A DNA stretch of 8,007 nucleotides from HGM12669 sp048527645 (GCA_048527645.1 DBGFNI010000065.1:1-8007); one strand, 5' to 3'. Positions 1 to 5,923 are shown, counted from the stretch's first letter. Notes: generated from the sequence alone by a model not told the origin. Numbers and translations are program-made.

Positions 1-915
1 CTGTCAGGATATATTCTGTATTTTCTCAATCCTGCCAATAAGCAGTCGTATGACACGGACGATTTTGTCCTGTGTGAGAGTCTGCTGGCAAAGCAGCTGT
101 ATATTGAACGGCATTGCAGCGACACAACGGAGAGCACCGCCGAAGAGATTTTGGAGGATTTGCTGGAGGGGAAATACGAGAGGGAGGAACTGTTTGATTT
201 GCAGGCGTCGGGAACCTATCTTGCGCATTTTGCACCCAAGCATCTGGCGATTCTCGACTTTTGCGGGTACAGCGACGGCGAGACTGCGGACGCCCGGACG
301 CACCGGCTGCAAACGATACTCACATCGTGCTATCATGCGTCGCATCCCATTTTCTATCAGAACCGAATCATCATGTTTTTGCATGCAGATCACGACATTC
401 TGCAGTTTGCCGATATTGCGGCACAATTTCAGCTGAATATCGTGATATCCGAGGCGCTGGAAAATCTGTATGCGGCAAAAAGACATTATGCCGTGATGCG
501 ACAGATTGCCGCGTTTCTGTCGGAAAAAAGGCGGCGCGCGGGCGTGGTGTTCGAGCGGGAGTATCTGCTGCTGATTCCGCTGCTGCAGCTGCGCGCCGGG
601 GCGGGACAGATGCTGCCGGAAATCGGGGAGATGCTCCGTTATGATGCGCAGAACGGCAGCGAATTATGCCGCACGCTGTATACCTATCTCTGCTGCAGCC
701 GCTCGCTGAAGAAGACATCGGAAATAATGTTTACGCACAGCAACACCGTGTTTTACCGCATCCAGAAGGCGCGCGACATGTTTGGGGTGCGTGTGGACGC
801 GGATACGCTGCACTTTGCTTATCTGGTATCGCTGGCGCTTGCCTTGCTGGAACTGGGGCAGGAGGAGCAATTTGTACTGAAAGATACGGAAGGGGAGGGC
901 GAACCGGATCTATGA
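1..915 (+). CDS. PucR/CdaR-type transcriptional regulator, C-terminal part (5' end outside window)
   Basis: A DNA-binding regulator of the PucR/CdaR type, probably acting on promoters of nearby or metabolic genes in response to an unknown signal. The reading frame is open from base 1, so the first visible residue is internal and the start lies upstream; 304 residues are visible. Residues about 222-285 form the family's C-terminal helix-turn-helix domain: an L-x3-L-x2-YL stretch (LCRTLYTYL), then SLKKTSEIMFTHSNTVFYRI, matching the family pattern of a TA/TS-x-x-(L/M)-x-x-H-x-NT-x-x-YR-(L/I) recognition helix. The part before it (about 55-200) is compatible with the GGDEF-like middle domain of CdaR proteins, and the first 50 residues with the end of an N-terminal sensory domain. 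No effector or target can be read from the sequence. Its stop codon overlaps a possible small ORF (ATGA at 912). Family is confident, function specific to this gene is not. Confidence 0.85.
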   Translation: MSGYILYFLNPANKQSYDTDDFVLCESLLAKQLYIERHCSDTTESTAEEILEDLLEGKYEREELFDLQASGTYLAHFAPKHLAILDFCGYSDGETADARTHRLQTILTSCYHASHPIFYQNRIIMFLHADHDILQFADIAAQFQLNIVISEALENLYAAKRHYAVMRQIAAFLSEKRRRAGVVFEREYLLLIPLLQLRAGAGQMLPEIGEMLRYDAQNGSELCRTLYTYLCCSRSLKKTSEIMFTHSNTVFYRIQKARDMFGVRVDADTLHFAYLVSLALALLELGQEEQFVLKDTEGEGEPDL

Positions 916-1130
916 AATCCGTACCTTTGGCAACATGGAAAAAACGGCATAGTATACGGATGACGGATGCCAAGGTGATGGTGTATTTTGACCGGGAGGG
1001 CCGCCCGTTTTTCTGTGAGGATTCGTTTTCTGTCCCGGCGGATTGCGGAATCATGAAGGAACGGAAGGCGGAGCACACGGCGCCGACAGAACAGCTTTTG
1101 CCACTGCTTTTCGGGGGCTGTTTAGAGTGA
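912..1130 (+). CDS. Possible small ORF of 72 residues overlapping the regulator stop; may be a remnant
   Basis: I do not recognise this product. The ATG overlaps the TGA of the preceding regulator (ATGA), an arrangement typical of translational coupling, and a purine-rich GGGGAGG sits at 892-898, 13 bases upstream, which is longer than usual. The 72-residue product starts with a basic stretch (KSVPLATWKKRHSIR), has a middle with FDREGRPFF and ends with a hydrophobic LLPLLFGG before a TGA. It lacks a recognisable domain. The next reading frames continue a membrane-like tail after the stop (see the 1132-1259 entry), so it may be the front of a broken gene rather than an intact small protein. 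Against it being real: short length and no recognised relative. An in-frame ATG at 960 is an alternative start. Confidence 0.3.
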   Translation: MKSVPLATWKKRHSIRMTDAKVMVYFDREGRPFFCEDSFSVPADCGIMKERKAEHTAPTEQLLPLLFGGCLE

Positions 1131-1131
1131 T

Positions 1132-1259
1132 ATGCATTTTTTGCAGCAGTTTGAGCTGGAGCCGAGCGACGCGGAGGACGCGGCTTTTCCGACAAAACGA
1201 TCGGCGCGTCGGTTGCCGCGTTTATGATTATGCTATTTAGGCGCAAAAAATGGTTTTGA
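1132..1259 (+). pseudogene. Candidate frameshifted small membrane protein or gene tail
   Basis: An ATG at 1132, one base after the stop of the 912-1130 ORF, opens MHFLQQFELEPSDAEDAAF and then runs into a run of four T (1185-1188). Adding one T there would move translation into the frame that reads 1188-1256 as SDK followed by a hydrophobic helix (TIGASVAAFMIMLF) and a basic end, RRKKWF, before TGA at 1257-1259. Such a helix followed by Arg/Lys is the usual form of a C-terminal membrane anchor. As written, the 1132 ORF instead ends at 1230 after 32 residues. Whether this is a true pseudogene, a base missing from the assembly, or a chance pattern cannot be decided here. The whole 916-1314 stretch otherwise holds no convincing gene or terminator. 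Confidence 0.28.
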
Positions 1260-1274
1260 GATTGCCGTTTGGCA

Positions 1275-1280
1275 TATACT
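1275..1280 (+). promoter_or_regulatory. Possible -10 box (TATACT) for the EEP-family gene
   Basis: TATACT at 1275-1280 matches five of six bases of the sigma-A -10 consensus and lies 34 bases before the start codon at 1315. No good -35 hexamer sits at 16-18 bases: TTGAGA at 1256-1261 resembles one but is only 13 bases away. Expression from this site alone is therefore uncertain, and read-through from the regulator is possible. Confidence 0.25.
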
Positions 1281-1314
1281 GCAAAGAATCCGGAAAGAGC
1301 AGGAGCAAACCGAT

Positions 1315-2010
1315 ATGAAAATAATGACCTTCAATACCCAGCACTGCCAAAATGTCCTGACCGGGGAGCTTGACTATCCTTTGATGGCGCAGACGGTGCT
1401 GGCGTGCGATGCGGATATTGTGGGGCTCAACGAGATGCGCGGGCGCGGCGTGCGGCGGGGATATGCGGATCAGACCAAAATCCTCTCGGAGCTGACGGCT
1501 CTGCCGTACCGCTATTTTGCAGATGCACTGGGCAGAGCCGGCGCACCGTATGGCAACGCGCTGCTGTCCCGCTATCCGATTCTGTACGCAAAAGCGGTGC
1601 CCATTCCGCTGCCGCATCCGAGAACAGGGGATCGGCGCTATGAGCCGCGGTGCATTTTGCATGCGGAAATATCGGGCGGCTATACCGTTTTGGTGACGCA
1701 TTTCGGCCTGAACCGGGACGAGCAGGAGAACGCAGTGCGCGCGGTGACCGATCTGCTCGCCGGGGAAAAGTGCATTTTGATGGGGGATTTCAATGTGCTG
1801 CCCGACGATCCGGTGCTGCTGCCTATCCGTGAGCGCATGCGTGACGCGGCAGACGCTTTTTCGCAGCCGCTGTACAGCTGGCCGTCCGAGCATCCGACGA
1901 AAAAAATCGATTATCTGTTCGTCAGTCCCGATCTGAAGACGGTATCTGCCGACATCCCCGCAATTATCGCCTCCGATCACCGTCCGCACACGGCGGTGCT
2001 GGCTGAATGA
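1315..2010 (+). CDS. Endonuclease/exonuclease/phosphatase (EEP) family protein
   Basis: A 231-residue metal-dependent phosphodiesterase or phosphatase of the EEP superfamily (exonuclease III, DNase I and sphingomyelinase fold). The catalytic set can be read in order: N7 in TFNTQH, E40 in GLNEM (metal ligand), GNALLSRYPI at 80-89, E110-P-R112, H129 in THFGL, D158 and N160 in MGDFN, D199 in KIDYLF, and the final D221-H222 pair in SDHRP. All expected residues are present, so the enzyme should be active. There is no signal peptide or membrane helix, so it is probably cytoplasmic. The length is that of the bare catalytic domain. The start is supported by AGGAG at 1301-1305, nine bases upstream. 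The substrate (nucleic acid, phospholipid or sugar phosphate) cannot be told from sequence, and neighbours do not help: it seems to be a single-gene unit followed by a weak terminator. Confidence 0.93.
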   Translation: MKIMTFNTQHCQNVLTGELDYPLMAQTVLACDADIVGLNEMRGRGVRRGYADQTKILSELTALPYRYFADALGRAGAPYGNALLSRYPILYAKAVPIPLPHPRTGDRRYEPRCILHAEISGGYTVLVTHFGLNRDEQENAVRAVTDLLAGEKCILMGDFNVLPDDPVLLPIRERMRDAADAFSQPLYSWPSEHPTKKIDYLFVSPDLKTVSADIPAIIASDHRPHTAVLAE

Positions 2011-2031
2011 GGCCAGAGCGGGCGCGCCTAT

Positions 2032-2060
2032 ACGAAGATGCAGCGGAGAGCTTCGTTTTT
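2032..2060 (+). terminator. Weak rho-independent terminator after the EEP-family gene
   Basis: ACGAAG at 2032-2037 pairs with CTTCGT at 2051-2056, giving a 6-bp stem with a 13-base loop; the last stem base starts a run of five T (2056-2060). It begins 22 bases after the stop codon. The stem is short and the loop large, so termination may be partial. Confidence 0.42.
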
Positions 2061-2094
2061 CATATATTTTTTACGTGATTTAACAAAAATATGA

Positions 2095-2123
2095 TTTATT
2101 ATTCCTGCATTTTGTGATACTAT
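2095..2123 (+). promoter_or_regulatory. Probable sigma-A promoter of pyk (extended -10)
   Basis: The 2060-2130 stretch is strikingly AT-rich compared with its surroundings. TGATACTAT at 2115-2123 reads as an extended -10 (TG, one base, then TACTAT at 2118-2123). The hexamer 17 bases upstream, TTTATT at 2095-2100, is a poor -35, which is usual when an extended -10 is present. Transcription would start near 2130, leaving an untranslated leader of about 45 bases. TATGAT at 2090-2095 is a second possible -10 without a good partner. Confidence 0.4.
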
Positions 2124-2139
2124 ATAAGATAGGATGATA

Positions 2140-2153
2140 TTTGAAAGTTCAAA
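2140..2153. repeat. 6-bp inverted repeat in the pyk leader, possible operator
   Basis: TTTGAA (2140-2145) and TTCAAA (2148-2153) form a perfect inverted repeat with a two-base spacer. It sits about 10-23 bases after the likely transcription start and ahead of the ribosome binding site, where a repressor could block transcription. It overlaps an in-frame TTG at 2141 that I do not take as the start. Short AT-rich palindromes also arise by chance. Confidence 0.3.
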
Positions 2154-2176
2154 CCAACACAGAAGGAAGCGGTATT

Positions 2177-3589
2177 ATGCGTAAAACAAAGATTATTTGC
2201 ACCCTCGGACCTGCGTGCGACGACGAAGGGATCTTAGAGCAGATGTGTCTTGCCGGGATGAACGTGGCGCGTCTGAATTTTTCTCACGGCACGCATGCGG
2301 ATCATCTCAAAAAAATCGAGATGGTGAAGCGCGTTCGGAAAAAGCTCGGTCTGCCGATCGCTATCCTGCTTGACACCAAGGGACCGGAATATCGGATCAA
2401 AACCTTTGCCAACGGCAAGGCCGTTTTGAAAGAGGGCGACCGGTTTGTCTTTACTTCACGCGAGGTGGAGGGGGACGAGCATTGCGTCGGCGTCAATTAT
2501 GCGCGGCTGGCAAAGGATCTGGAGGTCGGCGACACGGTGCTGCTCAACAACGGTCTGATGCGGTTCCGCGTGGAGGAGTTGACCCGGACGGATGTGATTT
2601 GCCGGGTGGAAATCGGCGGAGAGCTGTCCAATCAGAAAAGCATGAGCTTTCCCGGCAAGGTGCTCAAGCAGCCTTATTTCAGCGAGCAGGATCAGAAGGA
2701 TATTCTGTTCGGAATTGAAAACGATGTGGATTTCATCGCCTGCTCCTTTGTATCGTGCCGGGATGATGTGGAACAGGTCAAAAAGTTTGTGACGGCGCAC
2801 GGCGGCGCGAACGTTGATATCATTGCAAAGATCGAAAACCGTTCCGGCGTGGAGAATTTCCGCGAAATCTGCGAGGCGTGCGAGGGCATCATGGTCGCGC
2901 GGGGCGACATGGGGGTGGAGATTCCGTTTGAGGAGCTGCCCGCCATTCAGAAGCATCTGATCACCGAATGCCGCCTGCTGGGCAAGCGGGTGATCACCGC
3001 GACCGAAATGCTGGAATCCATGATTCACAATTCCCGTCCCACGCGTGCGGAGATTTCCGACGTGGCAAATGCCGTATATGACGGCACCAGCGCGATTATG
3101 CTCTCCGGCGAAACCGCCGCGGGGCAGTATCCGGTGCTGACGGTTGAGACCATGTCAAAAATTGCACGGGAGGCGGAGCAGCATATTGATTATGAGCATC
3201 TGTTTCTCACCTCCAAATTCAAAATTAAAAACACCGTGGATGCGATTTCGCACGCGACCTGCGGCATGGCAATTGACATCGGCGCCAAGTGCATCGCCGT
3301 GTGCTCCATGTCCGGTTCGACGGTGCGCATGGTTTCGCGCTTCCGCTCGCCGGTGGATATTCTGGGATTGACCGTCAGCGAAAAGACGTGGCGGAAGCTG
3401 GCGCTGTCCTGGGGCGTGCTGCCGGTGCTGTGCGACGAGGTGTACGAGTCCATTGACGTGCTGTTTTATACTGCTAAGCGGATCGCAAGAGAGCGGTTTG
3501 CTTTGCAGAAAAACGATCGGATTGTCATCACAGGCGGTGCCTCCGGTTCCTCCGGCTCCACCAATCTGATCAAGGTAGAAACGGTTTGA
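2177..3589 (+). CDS. pyk: Pyruvate kinase
   Basis: Catalyses the last step of glycolysis, phosphoenolpyruvate plus ADP to pyruvate plus ATP, in the cytoplasm; normally a homotetramer. The 470 residues give the standard bacterial length with A, B and C domains and no extra C-terminal PEP-utiliser domain. Visible motifs: TKIICTLGPA at 4-13, NVARLNFSHG at 29-38 with the substrate-binding Arg32, DTKGPE at 66-71, active-site IIAKIEN at 215-221 with Lys218 and metal ligand Glu220, ARGDMGVEIP at 241-250 with Asp244, ITATEMLESM at 273-282, and the C domain ending GGASGSSGSTNLIKV. The ATG at 2177 is chosen because AAGGAAG lies at 2163-2169, seven bases upstream, and MRKTKII is the usual family N-terminus; an in-frame TTG at 2141 has no such site. 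Odd point: the B-domain motif usually written DDG is NNG here (124-126), and DTKGPE is followed by YR rather than IR. It appears monocistronic. Confidence 0.97.
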   Translation: MRKTKIICTLGPACDDEGILEQMCLAGMNVARLNFSHGTHADHLKKIEMVKRVRKKLGLPIAILLDTKGPEYRIKTFANGKAVLKEGDRFVFTSREVEGDEHCVGVNYARLAKDLEVGDTVLLNNGLMRFRVEELTRTDVICRVEIGGELSNQKSMSFPGKVLKQPYFSEQDQKDILFGIENDVDFIACSFVSCRDDVEQVKKFVTAHGGANVDIIAKIENRSGVENFREICEACEGIMVARGDMGVEIPFEELPAIQKHLITECRLLGKRVITATEMLESMIHNSRPTRAEISDVANAVYDGTSAIMLSGETAAGQYPVLTVETMSKIAREAEQHIDYEHLFLTSKFKIKNTVDAISHATCGMAIDIGAKCIAVCSMSGSTVRMVSRFRSPVDILGLTVSEKTWRKLALSWGVLPVLCDEVYESIDVLFYTAKRIARERFALQKNDRIVITGGASGSSGSTNLIKVETV

Positions 3590-3604
3590 TATGAATATCG
3601 CATG

Positions 3605-3697
3605 AAAACAGTCCGAAGAGCGGGATGCGCGAGCGGTCAGGCATGACGGCAAGCGCAAAAAAAGCGAAAGCGCCCTCTTTTCGGACTGTACTGTTTT
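3605..3697 (+). terminator. Long branched hairpin after pyk, probable terminator
   Basis: ACAGTCCGAA (3608-3617) pairs perfectly with TTCGGACTGT (3680-3689), extended inward imperfectly by AGAGcGGG against CCCTCT. Inside lie two small hairpins: GTCA-GGCA-TGAC (3636-3647) and CGC-A7-GCG (3654-3666). Outside the stem, ACTGTTTT (3690-3697) gives a short U run. That same segment is complementary to AAAACAGT (3605-3612), so a second, overlapping pairing is possible that would hide the U run. The position, 19 bases after the pyk stop, fits a terminator, but the long loop and short U run make this less typical. Confidence 0.5.
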
Positions 3698-3749
3698 ATA
3701 TCGTGCGGGGCACGCCCGCTGCGCGCAAAACAAACATTTGTAAAACTAC

Positions 3750-3778
3750 TTGAAAGGCGGGCAAAAAAGTGGTATACT
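3750..3778 (+). promoter_or_regulatory. Strong sigma-A promoter for the Nudix/membrane-protein operon
   Basis: TTGAAA (3750-3755), a 17-base spacer and TATACT (3773-3778), with TG at 3770-3771 giving an extended -10. This is the closest match to the vegetative consensus in the window. Transcription would start near 3785. A small hairpin (GCGGG 3705-3709 with CCCGC 3715-3719) lies upstream of it, after the pyk terminator. Confidence 0.82.
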
Positions 3779-3784
3779 GTATAT

Positions 3785-3888
3785 AGTATATTATCGAAAA
3801 GTGCGGTGCGCGGCAGCGGACAAGCCCGGCATGTTGCGGGTGCCGGCGACGCGCAGCGGCAAAATACGGCAGGAAAGGAGGCGTGGCA
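3785..3888 (+). promoter_or_regulatory. GC-rich 5' leader with ribosome binding site AAAGGAGG
   Basis: About 100 bases separate the predicted transcription start from the ATG at 3889. The leader contains a 6-bp stem, CCGGCA (3826-3831) with TGCCGG (3841-3846), and ends in AAAGGAGG at 3874-3881. That site is seven bases from the ATG at 3889 but only one from an in-frame GTG at 3883, which decides the start. I do not recognise a known riboswitch in it. Confidence 0.5.
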
Positions 3889-4677
3889 ATGTTCGACGGA
3901 ATGAAAAAGGATGTGCGGCGTTACCGGGATATTTTGGGCAGAAATGTCAAGCTGTTCGTGCGGGACAGCGGCAGCGCTTTGCAGCAGCGGGCATGTCAGA
4001 CCGGAGGCTATTTTGTCGGCGGGGGAACGGTTGCCACACCTCTGACAGGGTTCTCCTATGCGCCGCAGGTATATATCATTACGCCGGGCGCGGGAGACGA
4101 CCGCCAGCGCGGCCAGATCATCGCGGTTTTGTTGCCTGCTGCTGACAGCCTGCAAAACGAGCCGATCCGCTTTGTGACGGCGCCGGAGGGCACGTTGCTG
4201 TTCGAGCCGGATCTCAAGGAGCTGCTGGGCGACGCGGAGGACTGGTCGAAAACCAGAGTGTATTGCCTGGATGAAAAGTCCTGCGGCGCGGTGCTGTATA
4301 CCAAGCATGCCGGGCAGATTTATTATCTGCTGATCCGCAATCAGTCCGGTCAGATCGGATTTCCGAAAGGGCACATGGAATACGGCGAGAATGAGATTGA
4401 AACCATTGTGCGGGAAATCCGGGAGGAAACGGGGCTGGTTATTACGCCGGATATTTCTTTTCGGGAGGAATATGACTACATGCTTTGCGGTGTTATCCGA
4501 AAAAAAGCGGTTTACTGCATTGCGGAGTTTAATTATTACAGCGAAATCACGCTCGGCCGGGACGAGATTTTCGGGAAATGGCTTGTCACCTACGAAGAAG
4601 CGCGGAAAAAACTGATTTTCCCCAATGACAGGCGCATTCTGCAAAAGGCGCACCAGCGCATTCTGGGAATCCGATGA
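3889..4677 (+). CDS. Nudix hydrolase with an unrecognised N-terminal domain
   Basis: A hydrolase of nucleoside diphosphates linked to another group, probably cytoplasmic. The Nudix box is complete at 161-183: G161, five residues, E167, seven residues, then REIREETGL (175-183), so the catalytic glutamates are present. The FPKGHMEYGE context and the preceding strand (YYLLIRNQSGQ) resemble the dinucleoside polyphosphate hydrolase branch, but substrate is only a guess. The Nudix domain occupies about 131-262. The first 130 residues form a separate region I do not recognise: a charged helix (MFDGMKKDVRRYRDIL), a glycine-rich GGYFVGGGTVATP at 39-51, then beta-like strands. This makes the protein much longer than a bare Nudix enzyme (about 130-160 residues). 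The start is set by AAAGGAGG seven bases upstream of 3889. The TGA overlaps the ATG of the next gene, so the two are likely translated together. Confidence 0.92.
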   Translation: MFDGMKKDVRRYRDILGRNVKLFVRDSGSALQQRACQTGGYFVGGGTVATPLTGFSYAPQVYIITPGAGDDRQRGQIIAVLLPAADSLQNEPIRFVTAPEGTLLFEPDLKELLGDAEDWSKTRVYCLDEKSCGAVLYTKHAGQIYYLLIRNQSGQIGFPKGHMEYGENEIETIVREIREETGLVITPDISFREEYDYMLCGVIRKKAVYCIAEFNYYSEITLGRDEIFGKWLVTYEEARKKLIFPNDRRILQKAHQRILGIR

Positions 4678-5831
4678 CGGAAGAGGGCGGGATAATGACA
4701 GACACACCGTTTCCGATCGCGGAGCATGACGGATGCTTTTCCGTGCATTTTGCTCTGTATGCCGATCGGCTGGAATATGAGAACCCTGCGCTCGGCTACC
4801 GCAAGTGCCTGATGCTGGCGGATGTTGCGGGCTTTTCCGTGAGCCGGCAGCGCGGCGAACAGCTGCGCGTTGAGGTACGCTGCGCCCGCGCACAAAACGA
4901 AGCCTTCACCGTTGCAGACAACGATGAGGGAAATTTTCTTTTATGTGCCTTTGCAGAGCTTTGCGCCGGTTACCGCCGGCAGCTGCAGGCGCACGGCTAC
5001 GCCTATGAAATTGATGTGAAAACCTGCTGGAATCGCACCGTGTACGCGTTTGTTCTGATGCTTTTCGGTGTGCTCTGTGCGGCAACTTTGTGGATTTGTC
5101 CGCTGGGATGGCAGATTCCAGCGGCGGCAAGCGCGGCGGCGCTGCTGCTGGCGGCGCTGTTTTTCTACCGTCGGCATACTTATCGGGATATGCTGTCCAT
5201 CGGTGAGGTTTTTGATCTGGAACAGGACGATGAAAAACTGCAAATCAGTGTGTTGCACCGGGAGGAGAAGCGGCTGTCGGAATGTGCGCCGGCGGAAAAG
5301 TGCGCGGCGCAGCAGGAGAGACTGCGCCGGACCCTGGATGCGGTGACGCGCAGTACTGCGTCGGATGCCTCCTATGCGGTGAGGGTGATCTTATCCAAAC
5401 TGGTGCGGCGGCGTGTGGGAGCCGATGCGGCGCACCTGACCGTGCAGCAGCTGCAAGCATTGCGGGAGCAGTGCGCGCGGCAGTGTGCCGGCGCGCCGAC
5501 CGGCGAAGCGGAGGACAGACGTGCGTTGTTCGCTGCTTTGATAATAAAAACCGAACGGTATGAGCCGTGCAAAAAATGTGCCGGGGGCTATGTTTGGGCG
5601 ACTGTCGAGAATACCGGCACGCGCCCGGTGGACGGCTTTTTGCTCGCGCGGGTGCGATGGGAAGGGACGCCGGTGGGAGACGGGTATTTGCTGCTGCCGC
5701 CCGGGGGCATTGCGCCCGGAGAGCGCTGCGTTTTGCACTGCGGGGTATCTCTGCCGCGCGTCTGTGAGGCGGAGCATACGGCAGTATGGTATGAGGCGGG
5801 GGAGCTTTGGCCTGTGGGACGCGATTTCTGA
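4674..5831 (+). CDS. Two-helix membrane protein of unknown function, possible PH-like N-terminus
   Basis: I do not recognise the family. The 385 residues divide into an N-terminal region (about 12-112) whose alternating strands and opening FSVHFALYADRLEYENPALG suggest a PH-like fold; a hairpin of two membrane helices (about 122-142 and 146-165) joined by a very short loop; a helical, Arg- and Cys-rich middle (about 185-295); and a C-terminal beta-rich domain (about 304-385) with VENTGTRPVDGF and LLPPGGIAPGERC, reminiscent of FxLYD/Ig-like modules. The RRHTYR after helix 2 and the basic residues before helix 1 suggest both ends are cytoplasmic. The start at 4674 overlaps the Nudix stop (ATGA). 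A second ATG at 4695, preceded by GAGGG at 4683-4687, is an alternative that would shorten the protein by seven residues. Shared operon with the Nudix enzyme suggests a joint role. The fold assignments are by eye only. Confidence 0.78.
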   Translation: MTEEGGIMTDTPFPIAEHDGCFSVHFALYADRLEYENPALGYRKCLMLADVAGFSVSRQRGEQLRVEVRCARAQNEAFTVADNDEGNFLLCAFAELCAGYRRQLQAHGYAYEIDVKTCWNRTVYAFVLMLFGVLCAATLWICPLGWQIPAAASAAALLLAALFFYRRHTYRDMLSIGEVFDLEQDDEKLQISVLHREEKRLSECAPAEKCAAQQERLRRTLDAVTRSTASDASYAVRVILSKLVRRRVGADAAHLTVQQLQALREQCARQCAGAPTGEAEDRRALFAALIIKTERYEPCKKCAGGYVWATVENTGTRPVDGFLLARVRWEGTPVGDGYLLLPPGGIAPGERCVLHCGVSLPRVCEAEHTAVWYEAGELWPVGRDF

Positions 5832-5859
5832 TGCCGCATATCCGGCTCTGAAAAATATT

Positions 5860-5911
5860 TGATCGCGCGCCGTACGGCGCCGCATCTGCCGCTTGGCAGG
5901 CGATCATTTTT
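5860..5911 (+). terminator. Three-way-junction terminator of the Nudix operon
   Basis: TGATCGC (5860-5866) pairs perfectly with GCGATCA (5900-5906), followed at once by five T (5907-5911). Between the two arms lie two complete hairpins: the palindrome GCGCCGTACGGCGC (5867-5880) and CTGCC-GCTT-GGCAG (5886-5899). The result is a closing stem with two side arms, an unusual form for an intrinsic terminator, which normally has one hairpin. It begins 29 bases after the stop codon at 5831. Confidence 0.72.
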
Positions 5912-5923
5912 CATGATAACAGA

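Noticed and set aside
1128..1154. TGA read as a sense codon (recoding or selenocysteine) joining the 912 ORF to the hydrophobic tail
   Set aside because: Two TGA codons (1128 and 1152) would both have to be read through, no selenocysteine-type hairpin is evident, and the window uses TGA as an ordinary stop in its main genes.
731..1246. - strand ORF (171 residues) over the regulator end and the gene-poor stretch
   Set aside because: Low-complexity composition, no motif, no visible promoter or ribosome binding site, and half of it is the shadow of the regulator's helix-turn-helix region.
2141..2176. Upstream TTG start for pyruvate kinase
   Set aside because: It would add 12 residues not seen in the family, lies inside a palindrome, and lacks a ribosome binding site, while ATG 2177 has AAGGAAG at ideal spacing.
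3883..3888. GTG start for the Nudix hydrolase
   Set aside because: The ribosome binding site ends one base before it, too close for initiation; the ATG at 3889 has proper spacing.
3831..4145. Upstream ORF in the Nudix leader starting at ATG 3831
   Set aside because: No ribosome binding site, and it continues out of frame through the Nudix gene without any protein-like character.
3637..4893. Long - strand ORF (418 residues) opposite the pyk terminator and Nudix gene
   Set aside because: Its translation is Arg/Pro/His-rich with no domain, it covers a near-consensus + strand promoter, and the opposite strand encodes a complete Nudix box.
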